Assembly (NCBI RefSeq): GCF_037042905.1
Contig: NC_087261.1
Coordinates: 14,148,217 to 14,212,216 of the forward strand
Length of the DNA: 64,000 bases
From: Lytechinus pictus
Taxonomy: Eukaryota > Echinodermata > Echinoidea > Temnopleuroida > Toxopneustidae
Direction: 5' to 3'
A model generated the notes under the pieces. That model saw nothing but the letters and a program-made list of their open reading frames with translations, was not told where the DNA came from and made no database searches. The position numbers were made by a program, and so were the translations under genes. The stretch's first letter is position 1. Each line of letters begins with the position of its first letter. Positions 24,294 to 36,199 of the stretch are shown here, one piece after another.

Positions 24294-25237
24294 TTAAGGA
24301 CGTTCAACAGTTATGTTTGTGCGCATTATGATCTGCGCATATTTTACACTTTGCGCGCTGACGTCACAATGGATGAACAGGTGATTAATTAGCTGTGGGT
24401 ATGAACTGATTTTTCTCATCATCTGCACTCTAACTGCAGATCCGATGCGTTAGTTTATGAAGCTAAAAAACTTTAATTATTCCATGGACCATTTAAAAAA
24501 ACATCTCTACAATTTTAAAATACTTTACTCTACAGTGCTGCCAAAAATTACGAATATGACCCCGAGTTTGAATAAATGGTAGAGTGGTTTTGATTTTTTC
24601 TTCTCATAGATACCAAGCATTTGGCGTATTTTTTGTGTTTTAAAAAGCACATTTGCTCTAATGAAAATGCTGATAGTTTGAAAACAAGCACATGAAGCCC
24701 TATTTTCTAATGTTTGCACCTCTTAGGTATACCTTCCTCTACAACTTTGCAAATTTTGGTGAAAATGACATGGATTTTGAATAAAGTGCAGCATTTATTG
24801 TATTTTTGTAGTTTGTTATTGAAATTTCACTTTTTTGAGATTGGGTTTTTGTTATGTTTTACGCCATTTTTAAGAACTGACAGTGCTGTTAGACTTAAAA
24901 TTGCAAACAAATAGCACTATAAATAGATTCTCCATTCTAACGATACACTTATTAACTCTCTTGCGAAATTTGATGACTTTTTCATGTATTTTGACTGAGT
25001 AATAGAGGTTTAAACTCATTGTAGTGATCTTGCGAGGTCTAAAAATGCCAAATTCTTTTGAATGCGCAATCCGTAAGAACATTCATTCGGGTGAACTTTG
25101 AAGCTCCATAGCAAAAAATCAAGCACATGGACCTATGTTAATTTTTGCATATTTCGAATATTCAGGTTCTAAAGTATCTATGTGCAAAGTTTGGTGAAAA
25201 TGACATGGATTTCATTTTAACTGTGGAACGTCCTTAA
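24294..25237. mobile_element. TTAA-bounded TIR element, non-autonomous
   Basis: It starts TTAAGGACGTTCAACAGTTA and ends TAACTGTGGAACGTCCTTAA: inverted repeats of 20 bp with one mismatch. TTAA lies at both edges, as expected for a TTAA target-site duplication (a piggyBac-type habit), though TTAA could also be part of the TIR. The right two thirds matches, in reverse orientation, the array at 61697-63815. There is no transposase frame. Confidence 0.7.
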
Positions 25238-25428
25238 TGCATATAATCACACTGCGGTCATAACTAAGGTGCATAATGACAGACAGTAATTCTTCACACT
25301 AACTATTTTTCGAACAGAGTGTATTGTTGTTGTTGTTGCTTTGTTTTATCATTGTTGAATGAGCATTGCGTGAACACACTGTGCCAAGTCACAGAATTAA
25401 ACTTATGTGTGGATAATGTGACCACAGT

Positions 25429-25833
25429 GGCCCGAATTCACAAATGTGGTTGTGAAAACCCACGGTTGAGTCCATGCTTTATGCAGATTATCTGGCGCGT
25501 GTTTAAAAATGTCCAATGCTGATGTGCGCTTTTGTCACAGTGCGCCAAATTGACGCCTGTTGCCGTAGTTATCCACGCTATTTTGTTCGTGAGCCCACTG
25601 TTTTTATTCATGAGTCCACTCTTCAAACAGTGGACTCATGAATAAAAATTGCGTATCTTACCATGGTAACAGGCGTCAATTTGGCGCACTGTGACAAAAG
25701 CGCGCATCAGCATTGGACATTTTTTTTATACACGCACCCGATACGCGCTAAATTAAGCGTAATTTATACAGGAAATCTGCATAAACCATGGATTCAACCG
25801 TGGGATTTAAAAACCACCTTTGTGAATTTGGGC
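25429..25833. repeat. large foldback element, two arms of about 195 bp
   Basis: The left arm starts GGCCCGAATTCACAAATGTG and the right arm ends CACCTTTGTGAATTTGGGCC. Inner blocks pair as well: CCAATGCTGATG / CATCAGCATTGG, GTCACAGTGCGCCAAATTGA and its inverse, AGGCGTCAA / TTGACGCCT, and TTCATGAGTCCACT / AGTGGACTCATGAA at the centre (about 25628). It is non-coding. Confidence 0.85.
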
Positions 25834-26442
25834 CGGTGTGTTTGTCGTTACCACACTCTAAAAGAGCTACACAGTGCGAACGGGCATTTTCACTTGTCTG
25901 GCACTTATTTGTCATGACATAACTATATAGGCCTACACTATATATGTGATACATGTACGCAACACAGCGAGCCCACATTATTTTCTCACAGTGGTTACAT
26001 TGTGTCCATACAGCTAAATATGTGTTGGCTATAGGCCTGTAAACACACTGTAGTTTTGTGCTCTTTCATTCCAGGGAAATTTCTCGTCCCACCTATCCAA
26101 AAAAAAAGGATTATTCATTTTTCCATAAATACTACACTGTAAAAAAGGAGATTTCACAGAAAGTAGTTTAAAGAACAGAAGAAAAAAAGAAAATAACAGA
26201 CTTATTCTTTACTATTGTAGAGCATTTTCTGCAATTCAGGTCTGTTTAAAAAATGAAAAACTTTAATTACATGAGATTTGTAAGGTTCTATACAACAAAT
26301 ACCAATTTTCTGTAATATTAAACATTAAATTTAAGATTACAGAGTACAGTAATTAAGATTACAGGTATGTTCGAAACTTTCTTGAACTTCTATTAAAATT
26401 TTCTAACAGTGTAGATGTGTCCCGAGATGTGTAGAAATCAGA

Positions 26443-26871
26443 CCCGGGGCCAATCAAATATATTGCTGTACACACGCGTGACCATGTAATTTCCAAACAC
26501 CCCCTAAACGAGTTTTTCTCTGTGTGCAAAATAACCCCCTAAACAAGTTTTTGCGGGCTTTATTTACACATTTTCGCCCCTAAACAAGTTGTCACCAAAA
26601 TATGACCTCTGGGAAAAAACTTGGGGAAAAAACATATCCTAAACACGTTTGGCTAGTCTTAAAAAAATAAGCTTTTGGGAAAAAACATACCCTAAATACG
26701 TTTGACTCCGCAATTGACAATTGACCAGTCTTTCAAAACCACCCTTTTTTCTTGAAAATCGGTGGTTTTGATACCCTTCCAAAGCTGAAAAAAAAACACC
26801 CCTTAAACGCGTTTTTTTTTGTCACGCGTGTGTACAGCAATATATTTGACTGCCCCCCCCCCCCCCCACGG
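26443..26871. mobile_element. 429-bp TIR MITE inserted at the dehydrogenase stop codon
   Basis: It is flanked by a direct repeat GAAATCAGA (26434-26442 and 26872-26880), which is present once in duplicate copy 2 (45640-45648). The inner ends AATCAAATATATTGCTGTAC and its inverse are followed by a matching ACACGCGTGAC. The interior repeats a CCTAAACxxGTTT motif six times (about 26502-26815). It is absent from copy 2, so it arrived after the duplication. An 8- or 9-bp duplication is compatible with a hAT-like mover. Confidence 0.85.
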
Positions 26872-26875
26872 GAAA

Positions 26876-29800
26876 TCAGAGCATTCTCTGCGAACTTGCG
26901 ACAGCCTTCTCTCCAGTCATATCTGCCAGCCCTGCTTGTACGTTCTCGTAAAACTCCTCTGGAAGGAAATGCCTCAACGCCGGTTTCTCTAGGTCAATGC
27001 ACCTTGTCATTATGGACTCGGCGACAGTATCAGTCGTGACTTTGGTGGGGCCCCCGGTGGGGCCCTTATCTTTGGCGATTATACCCATCAATCTTTCGAG
27101 CTGACGACGATCGATATCTTCGATGGAGCCATCTTGGAGAAGATGTTCGACGCTTTTTATTGATTCTTTCAGTATGTGAGTTTTAACTCCTCCAGGCTCG
27201 ACGAGACAAACTCTAGGATAAGGAGAAACGATGATGAGAAATTATATAAAGACTGTTTACAGTTTGCTTACCCATACCTGAATGTTGCAGGCAGGAGGAC
27301 GTGGGGCGATATCTTGATGTTTTCGTCAAATCTGGATGGGAGGGAGTGGGGTGTGACGGACTACCATTTCTCATAATCCCAAGTGTCTGTAGAAACTTTT
27401 AAAGTTCCATATTCCCTTGCTCCCCGCCGCCCACCCTCCCCAATGTCCCCACCCGCCCTCCCCATGTCCCCCTTTACCGTGAATCGCCTCCTATATAGCA
27501 ACGAGTATTTCCCTATTTGTTGAGTGAATTAAAACACTTCTTTAAATTGAATTTTATATTATGCGTGGTTTTGTTTTCTCCACATTTCATCGATTCGATA
27601 ATGTTATTGATATTCCGGCTATACGGTAATTCGTTTTGCTCTCCTTAATGCCGATAGAATGCCATTTCTCAAAATCACCGTAACAATCCTCCCCTTTCCC
27701 AAGATTGCAACCCTCCATCAGGGGATCTCTCCGGGCCATGTGATCGCGTAAACCGACTTTTCTTAACCATGTTTCGCAGCATTGGACGACATTGGAAAGC
27801 CGGAAGAGATGATGTCAGGGTTTGAAATCCCCTTTGAACTCTCAATAGTCAATATTCTTCTATTTCCATAATACCCAATCATGCAAGCCTGCATGATCAA
27901 GGCGTTTCGGTTTCATTTGGTGTACGTACCTCCGTAAAATATACTCGGGGAAATCCTTGATCGTTGAGTGGAATGACGCCATTCTTGATCCATACGCCAC
28001 TATGCGAATATTTCAGGCGTGGTCAAAATATTCGAGTGAACGATCAGGGCATTAACAGATAAAGTTACACTGACGCTGATCATGCTAATCTTGAATGCGA
28101 TTACCTTGCCCAACTATACAACGAAGAAAATATCGTGATTTGACTTTATCGATTTTATCAGTTTCCCAGAAAGGACCCACAAATCACAAAGACTCATTCA
28201 TTCCTAGTATGAACAAAGTGGACGCCACTTTTTTAAATACCAAGGTACGTTTTCATAAAAAAAATCGGGTTACGCAATTACAGGATCACCTGGTGGTTCG
28301 AAGTAAGCTTGCCTCACCTGATATTGAATGCACGTAGACCAACAGCAAGGGCCTCAAAGTATCCCTCCAATGCGAATTTGTTCGAGCTGTATACTTCAAA
28401 ATAGGGCCATGCTATTGAAAACAAAAGAGAGATGTGCAAATTCCGATCAACATTCTCCTTCAAGAAAATTGATCAAGTTTTCAAAGGAAGTTTCATTTGT
28501 AAGAATAGAGAATGCATTGAGAAAAATAGGCTTAAATAATATAGACCCGGTACGGATACGAAAAGGTTTCTTAAAGATAGACAGTGAATCCTACGACATG
28601 TATATTAAAGAACAGACCTAAGATCGTGGTGGCTTCGCCAATAACCAGGGCTCAGGGGAGCGTTTCATCAATATTTTCATCCGACAAGTTGTCAGATCTG
28701 ACATCTTTCCATGATTTTGATTGGCTGAGAGGCACTATTCCTATGGTAACTGTCGGAAAAAATGGGACTTGTCGGATAAAACGTCCGACAAGTCCTTTCA
28801 TGAAATGCCCCCCAGGAGCCAGCCATATTTATATTTTGTCAGAACACACATAATGATAAATTTACAACTTTGTTGAAGTCGTACGCAAACTTCGAGACCG
28901 TATTATAGCTTTTCGACAATTTTCCGAGACCTCATGTAAGGTTAGTGTGTGATTGGCCCTTTGGCTTTTAACAACATTCATTTAAAAAAACACTGGAAAA
29001 CAAAAGAGGGGGGGGAAATTCTTTACAAATCCTATCAACAAAGAATTTTATTTTCACTTTTACTTGTTGAAAACATATAAAAAAGATAATCAAAGTGACT
29101 TCTCTAAAATAGAATCTGAACCTCTCAAGTGATATTTAGTACTCAATATTATTTAGCAAATAGTGTTTTTTTTTTCATGGATTTACACGTTATGATCAGT
29201 AAATTATTATTTTAGTCTTTTATACAGACTTGTTTATGTCATTAGGAATGTCTGTGTCGAATTCGACAATGGATGAGATCAGAACTCCTCAAGACCTTCG
29301 AAGTAGCCCAATCCTAATAGATAACTTAGTGCTATTCAGCAATACTGTGAGAATATGTACCTGTTCTTCCTACTATACTTGACATGACGATGATCTTTCC
29401 CGCCTTTCTTCGTTTCATCTGAGGTAAGACTGCCTGAGTGAGTCTAATCGCACCAAACACATTCACGTTGAACATCTTCTCTATCATGTCCCTCTGCACC
29501 AACTCGGGGATATTGATGGAACAGATACCGGCGATATTGACTTTAAGAGAAGTATAGCAAGGGAGATTTGATAAAAAATAGTATGACATCACATATGCAT
29601 ATTTTCTCCTTTTCAATGTCTAAGGTCCCACTTACCATGCTTACGTTGCGAAAAGAAGCCTTCATTGTCTTAGAAAATAATTTTCCCGATGAAAAGAATA
29701 CAGGGTTTCACTCTGTAGAGGGGCTCAGAATAACATGCAATGATGACCTCACACTGTGGATACCTTCACAATATGACTGTTCATGGTGTATTCACATAGT

Positions 29801-30550
29801 TGACTTTGTGTACACGATATTTAATGTGTTATATTTCAGTTTTCTGACAGTGTGAAGAGGATTTCACGTTATGTTTTACACTGCGGTCACATTGTAGAAG
29901 ACGCAGAGTTCTGTCCAGTACGGTTGTGTACAATTTATCTTGTTTTCTTTACCGTTAGTTATTTTTTTCACATCTATATTTGTTATCAAGCAATCGAATG
30001 GCAAATATTCACCAATATGAATCCATAGTCATGAAAAAGCACGTTGATATCTCATTTTAAAAGAAATATATTCCTACTTACCCCATATTATACCGTAAAC
30101 ATTGTTAACATGGTTAAGACATAGACCGAAGCAACTTGGTACATAGACAATGTCGTTAACTATGGTCATACCATGTCAACAAATCTTTAAAATGCTTTTT
30201 CCAGAACAGCAGCAACCTTTCTTTTCTTTAGGCCTGTACATGTATTTTTTAATATGAATTACAAAACGAAAAACAAATGACTTACGAAGGATATCTATTC
30301 TCCCGTATTCTTTGAGGGTTCTCTCAACTACAGTTGTGATGTCAGTATCCCTCGCCACGTCCAATTCCTCAATAAAAATTGTTTTGTTTAGAGCGTTCCC
30401 TACAGCAGTCACCAAATCGTTCTTCTCCGACATCGCGATAATGGTAGCGATGACGATGTATCGCTGATCGCGGTCCAATGAGAGACGTTTAGCTGTGGCA
30501 AGACCAATACCCGCTGAGCAGCCAGTCATGAGAACGATTTGACGAGACAT
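26876..30550 (-). CDS. short-chain dehydrogenase, RDH8/17-beta-HSD1-like, copy 1
   Basis: The four minus-strand exons are 30550-30286, 29540-29361, 28411-28318 and 27212-26876 (265, 180, 94 and 337 nt). Phases are consistent (1, 1, 2), giving 291 aa. Introns are GT-AG. The Rossmann cofactor motif TGCSAGIG lies at residues 9-16, ELDV near 65 and NIAG at 90-93. Catalytic Ser143, Tyr156 and Lys160 (YSSNK) have the normal 13-residue Ser-Tyr spacing. A VEPGG cofactor loop starts exon 4. Length and order match retinol dehydrogenase 8 and 17-beta-hydroxysteroid dehydrogenase 1, which oxidise or reduce retinoids or steroids with NADP(H). The substrate here is unknown. NIAG replaces the usual NNAG. 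Exon 4 has a 4-residue insertion (GPTG) relative to the second copy. The stop lies inside the target duplication of the neighbouring MITE but is intact. Confidence 0.88.
28656..28813. mobile_element. MITE, GTCCGACAAGTCC family, copy-1-specific
   Basis: GGAGCGTTTCATCAATATTT and TTTCATGAAATGCCCCCC are the ends. ATCCGACAAGTTGTCAG and CGTCCGACAAGTCC lie inside. Copy 2 of the duplication reads straight through GGCTCAGTAGCC at about 48225, which gives the empty site. The flank CAGG is repeated at both edges and may be the target duplication. It lies in intron 2 of the dehydrogenase. Confidence 0.85.
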
Positions 30551-30684
30551 TTTCTTTACAAAGAAAAGGGTAAGTAGACTGATTGTTTATGCCATTCTCA
30601 TCAGACCATAAGAGTACTGAGGTAGAACTTTAAACAATAACAAGAATTAATAGCCATACTTCTGAATTTTTAAAGTATTATATC

Positions 30685-30795
30685 ATGTCTTTCACAATCG
30701 CTCTTGCGACCGTTTGCGATCATTTGGTCACAATTATGTTGCACACGATCGCAACGGATGTAACCAGTCGCACCACCTATTGTGAAAGTGGCTTT
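30685..30795. repeat. imperfect palindrome shared by both duplicate copies
   Basis: CTTTCACAATCGCTCTTGCG..CGATCATTTGGTCACAA and the inverse-like ATCGCAAC..CAGTCGCACC..TATTGTGAAAG form a foldback. The same element is at about 50045-50150, so it predates the duplication. It lies just upstream of the dehydrogenase start. Confidence 0.65.
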
Positions 30796-31660
30796 ATAAA
30801 TGGCAACTTTTACACTCACTAATACATTGCAGATGCATTTTTGAAAAAACACTTTATAGTGTAAAAGAATCCATATTTGCTTGTGTTTTTGCGTGTATCA
30901 TGCAACAATGAAAATGCAAAAAAAAATTATAGGACTTTAACTGAAAGCTGGTAGTAGTATGTCCACGCTTACATACCCCCGTATACAAAGTCCTTGGTTT
31001 GGGTGGGGGTTTCAGGTCAATATATTGTTATCACCCCCACCCCCTCCCACACCGCTCGGACCGGATTTACGCCAGTGTTATGATACAATATGAATTTCTC
31101 GAGAAATGTATAGGCCTACCTCAGCCTTTGGATCACAAGATGAAGGAGAAGACTAATAAAGTGACAGAAGAAGATTGCCGTCGACAGTCCTTTTCAAATC
31201 ACCAAAATAATGATGAACAGTGATTCTTCTCCACATCTAAACGCAGCTTATTGAATAAAGTCTACCAGAGCAAGCTCAAGAATATGAGTGTGTAACCTCA
31301 TACCGATAAGTGATATGTTTATCATGCATATACAAACTTTTATTCCAAATCACTAGAAAGAGATATATCATCATGATCATAGCCACAAGTGTTTATTTTC
31401 TTTCAGAGGTCGATTTCTGTTGATACAGTCGAGTCGATTGATAAATGCCTATAAAGTTCCCTAGGGTCAAATTCATTGCTGATAATCGACAAACTGTTCT
31501 ATTTATTTTCGATAGTAGTATGATTATTTAAAATCCAAGGTCAAATGTCCAAAATGGACGCGAATATATAAGATGAAAATAGAAGCCATATACTGAATTT
31601 AATTTTGGACAATAGCAAGGGGGACCTGATACTAAATACATGTATAACCTCTTCGCTTGC

Positions 31661-33199
31661 GAAGCGAAGATGCCTGTCATTTTTGGTGGGGGGAGGGTCT
31701 TCATTGCCATGGTAACAATCCAAGTCAGTGTTACCAATAACTATGACAATCCAATGTATCATGCTTACTTCATTCCAAGATACATGTATCATAATTCCAT
31801 GCTGTTCCCATATATAGAAAGTTTGTTATAGCAGTTGGCACACAGAGGCAATATTAGAAGGTAAAGCGAAGATGCATATCATTTTTGGTTGGGGGATTTT
31901 AGGGCTACGTTTACAAAATATATCCAGATTACTCTTTGTATTCCCAACAGGTGCTACTGGAGACTTCTTTAAGTTCTGCGGAGTTACGCTGCTGCGTCAT
32001 GTTATTGTCATCAAATTTGGTACCCAGAGGCAAAATGTGGGCAAGGTCATTGTTGCCATGATAATTGTATTTATTTGTCAAATTTCTGTGTGAGCTCTAT
32101 ACATGTATATCGCAATGTTTGATGATGCGGTGGGTTCGGGGATACATGTGCTCGGCCGCGCGATCCACCGAGCATATCCGATCTAATTTTGTTACATTAC
32201 TGAAGCCAATACGTGAAACTTTAAGATATATATATATATATATATATACATACAGTATCCTCCCGAATATGTGCATTCGGATGGATTCGCAGCTGATTCG
32301 GTTACGGTGTAGGGGTGTAACCCAGGATTAACCCATGCAGGCTTGAAGCACAATCCCGGAGCACAATACCTTCAATGTTACTTTAGGAGACATAAACAAT
32401 GAAAGCCGATATAACTTTACTACATATTTAATGTATTCCAATCAGACCCACACCATAATAACTGTAGGTAAACAAATCAAATAAAGAAAGAAAAAGTCAA
32501 CTACTTTTGTATGAGAATGGTAGGTCGCTACAGTCAATATCTGGACAAATATAATCAAACATGAGTGATAACCTACTTGTATAACAACAATGAATTTATA
32601 TCAATCGACCATTAACTTACTGCCATTTTGAGCCACTGTTGCACCCGCCACAAGGAGGAGAATTAATATCTCAGCACAGCCGTGACCTATGTCAAACTTT
32701 CAGGATATATGATGGACCTTTGGTTGAAAAAGAAGGCAGACGTCAAAGTGCGAGTGATTCTATCTTATAATGAATTTGTCTTTTTATACACACTGTTCTT
32801 GACTTTGATAGTAACGTTTGTGAACGAGGAAGTTTGTGAATAAGGAAGTGTTTGTTGAAATATTAACTAAGCATAGCACAAAAGTCCTCCTTTTAAAAGA
32901 AAACGTTTTGTGAACCGACTACCATTACCAGTAGCGTAATGTGCCCCCCAAAAAATGAGGGGTCCAGTCTAGTCGTAGAGTGCCGGGCCAATTTTCTGAA
33001 AGGCTATGAGCGACCGAAACGAGAGAGTAAAAATTGACCTTTTTGTACAAAAAGTCTCATTTGTGATTGATTTTAACATGATATTCAAGAGAATATTTTA
33101 GCCATTTACCTTTTCCTTTCTCAAATTTTTCTTGGTCACTACTTTTCTTTTTGTTGGGGGGGGGGGCGAAGTTCATACTGAAGAATGTGATAACATAAG
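31661..33199. other. non-coding DNA with degenerate short repeats
   Basis: GCGAAGATGCxTxTCATTTTTGGT occurs at 31665 and 31865. AGAGGCAAxxT and TCATTGTTGCCATG / TCATTGCCATGG pairs recur up to about 32060. A (TA)n tract lies at 32226-32248 and a poly-G run near 33157. No gene was seen. Confidence 0.5.
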
Positions 33200-33360
33200 G
33201 TTTTATTTATTTATTTTTTACACATATTTAAAAAGGGTAGCCCAATCAGCAGAAACAATGGGCTTCATTGGGGCCCTTTGTAACAATACAATGTAAAATA
33301 TACATGAAAATAACCACAAAGATGTATATCAGCCCAGTTCAAACAGACAAGGATGATAAA
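33200..33360 (-). mobile_element. probable LINE 3' UTR, detached
   Basis: On the minus strand, GGGCCCCAATGAAGCCCATTG and GATTGGGCTACCCTTTTTAAA end in ATAAATAAATAAAA, as in the 3' end of a CR1/Jockey-type LINE. It may be the tail of the outer LINE (34885-36195), separated by the inner LINE at 33361-34885. Confidence 0.45.
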
Positions 33361-34885
33361 ACAATTCAATTCAATTCAATTCAAATAAACATTTATTTTC
33401 TTCCATTTCAAAACATTTTTCATAAACATTAGTTCATACAAAAATCAAATTGTTATGAGGAATATAAATGTGTACATGTTTGGTATAAAGAAGAAGGCGT
33501 ATACCCTAAAAGCCGAGGCTTGTGACGGGATATATACGCCTATAGACAGAAATACAATACAAAATACAATACAAAAGAAAGGGCAGAGAAAAGAAAAGAA
33601 GGAAAGGGAACGAGAGAGGGAGACGTGAGCGGGAGGCGGGCATGAATTAATGTATAAAATAGAATGCTCAACAAATGTATCAGTGGGGGCAAAATATAAA
33701 TGCCGCAACAACAATTGTCCATGGTTCATGTTAACTTAAAGTCAAAAGGAATCGTAAGTTGGAAAATATTCATATATAAAATGACAGAAGCAGTTTTTTT
33801 CATTTTATACTTAAAGCTAGTTGACGATAGAGATTGTTTTATGTAATCCGGTATTTCGTTCCATATTTTGGGGCCAGTATAACGAATGTTGTGTTGAAAG
33901 ATAATTTTTCTATATTTGGGAATTAATATTTGATTATTTGAGCGGGTATCAAAATTATGTATGTTGGAAACATGCGTAAACAAATCACGAAATTTGTGTG
34001 GAATTTGAGAATTTAAACACCTGTAGAGAAACTGACATTATTGAAGTTTATTGATGTCGTCTAATTTCAACAATTTTAGGGAATGAAACAAATTTTTAGT
34101 ATTTGCTAGTGGTATATTGTAATCTGGAGAAATAATACGCACAATTTCATTTTGAAGGGAACATAATTTCTTAAGATGGGTTTGGTATGTGTTCGCCCAG
34201 ACCAAATTACAGTAATAAAAATATGGCAAGATTAAAGAGCAATATAATGTACGCAATATAGTTTTAGGCAAGTAAAAACTTAGGCGATGTATTATTCCAA
34301 TATTTTTTGCAACTTTGTTCTCAATTTCATTTATGTGATGTATCCATGTTAAATTACTATTAATAATAACGCCAAGAAACCTTGTATTTTCAACTCTGGG
34401 AATAATTTGGTTGTTAAGTTTCACCACTACATGATTAAAATCAATACGCCTTGTGGAGTTACGGAATATATGTAATTGCATTTTTTATAGTTAATGGTAA
34501 GCTTGTTTGCACAAAACCATTTACAAACATTTGTTAGTTCAGTATTTACAGTTTCACACAAGTGATGAAGATTTCTATCAGAATAAACAATATTGGTATC
34601 GTCGGCGTACATGATAAAGGAAAGGAGATTTGACGAACGATAAATGTCATTAATAAATATAATAAACAAAAGTGGGCCAAGCAATGACCCTTGTGGTACT
34701 CCACATTTAATTGTCTTAAATTCAGACTGAACGGAGTTATAAACGGTGCATTGTTTACGATTTGAGAGGTAACTAGAAAAAAGGTCGAGGGCAGTTCCAC
34801 GAATACCATAGTTAGTTTTGATAAAAGTATGTTATGATTAATTGTGTCAAACGCCTTCGACAAGTCAATAAATTTGAATAGGAAT
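33361..34885 (-). mobile_element. 5'-truncated LINE (CR1/Jockey-like), inner copy
   Basis: The minus-strand ORF2 remnant starts at RT motif A (FIDLSKAFDTINHNILLSKL, about 34870). It continues through GPLLFIIFINDI (motif B end, about 34670), YADDTNIVYS (motif C, about 34600), LGVIINSNLTW (about 34370), PKTILRTLYCSLILPYFYYC (about 34250) and an RYTGPKIWNEIPDYIK C-terminus (about 33880). Frames are shifted at least three times. The 3' end carries a (TTGAA)n tail (33364-33384 on the plus strand as AATTC repeats) rather than poly-A, as CR1-related elements often do. Confidence 0.85.
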
Positions 34886-36195
34886 TTTATTTCTGCAACA
34901 AAGATACATAAAAATTCCAATATTATAGAGATTTAAATCATAAATATTCAAAATCTGTAATTGAGAAAAAAAGTGGCTTCGAGTGGGAGATAAGAGGACT
35001 TTGTAATGATACGGACAACCTTTTTCTGCAATAAGAAGAGTCTGTTTATACATGAGCTATTTGAATTACACCAGGCTATATTACAATAGTTTAAATAAGG
35101 TAAAATAATTGCACTTTATAGTCATCAATATGGATTTTGGCAAGAATCGTAATCTGTTGATAATACCAACTCCTTTGGAAACTTTGTTACAGATGATACC
35201 AATGTGTTCATGCCATGTTAATTTGTTGTATATTATCACCCCTAAAAAGTTAATGAAGATACTAATGAAATGTTTTTATTCCCCATATTTACATTAAATT
35301 GTGTATGTAAATGCTTATTCGTAAATATCATGTAATTTGTTCTTTTAATATTAAGTACTAGTTTATTTAAAGATAACCATTTATCTAAAGGTACCAATAC
35401 ACTATTGAACTTATCGTTTAGTAACTGTGGGTTTGTATGTGACATGAAAACACTGGTATCATCTGCAAACTGAATAAAATCAAGATGACACGATACATTG
35501 TATATATCATTCATATAAATAAGAAATAACAACGGGTCTAAAATTGAACCCTGGGGCACTCCACATTTGCTGCATTCTGTTTCGAAAGTAATATTGTTAA
35601 CATATACAAACTGTTTACGATCAATGAAATAGCTCTGACACCAATCTAATAACACACCCCTTATACCCTAATTACTGAGCTTGTGTAACAAAATAAAATG
35701 ATCGAGAGTATCAAAGGCTTTTGACAAATCAAGAAATAAACCCAACATAATTTCTTTCTTGTCAAAACAATTGCTAACTTTATGGATGAGCTCAAGAAGT
35801 GCAGAAGACGTGGAATGCCCCGGTCTAAAACCATACTGATGTTCTGAAATGATATTACATTTTTCAAGAAATTCATATAACCTGGAGTAAAAACACTTTT
35901 CAAGAATTTTAGAAAAGACAGGAAGAACAGATGTGGGTCTATAATTACTTACATCATTATCAGCACCACCTTTGAAAACTGGAATTACTTTAGATATTTT
36001 CATTTTATCAGGAAATACAACTTTAGCTATAGACATATTTAAGATTTTACAAAGAGGAACACAAATGACATGAATGACACGTTTAACAACAGATATGTGT
36101 AAATTATCAAAACCAGGACTGGAATTCTTTTTCAATTTACAAACTATTTCAATTATTTCTTTACAAGTGACAGGCGGAAAAATGCAGTTTTCTCA
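34886..36195 (-). mobile_element. 5'-truncated LINE, outer copy
   Basis: The minus-strand ORF begins in RT fingers (KKNSSPGFDNLHISVVK; 36135-35668), with ISKVIPVFKGG, NYRPTSVLPVFSKILEK, HQYGFRPGHSTSSAL and DLSKAFDTLDH. A frame change leads to GVPQGSILDPLLFLIYMNDI and FADDTSVF (35655-35242). Thumb and C-terminal relics follow (WHEHIGIICNKVSK; PTRSHFFSQLQILNIYDLN) to about 34890. There the sequence switches abruptly to motif A of a different LINE. It resembles the inner LINE but is clearly a different family (for example DKWLSLNKLVLN versus CKWFCANKLTIN). Confidence 0.85.
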
Positions 36196-36199
36196 CTCA

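Larger units (their letters stand above)
26075..31660. repeat. segmental duplication, copy 1
   Basis: This block matches 45278-52021 in the same order and orientation. Both begin near a TCCACCTATxxAAAAA stretch, include ACTACACTGTA and GAACAGAAGAAAAA, then the dehydrogenase gene, and end near TGATACTAAATACATGTATA. Exons and much of the introns and flanks are shared. The copies differ by several discrete insertions, and the start-to-start distance is about 19.2 kb. Confidence 0.85.

Noticed and set aside
33361-36195. One continuous LINE ORF2
   Set aside because: RT motif A and the ADD motif occur twice with different sequences, so at least two elements are present.
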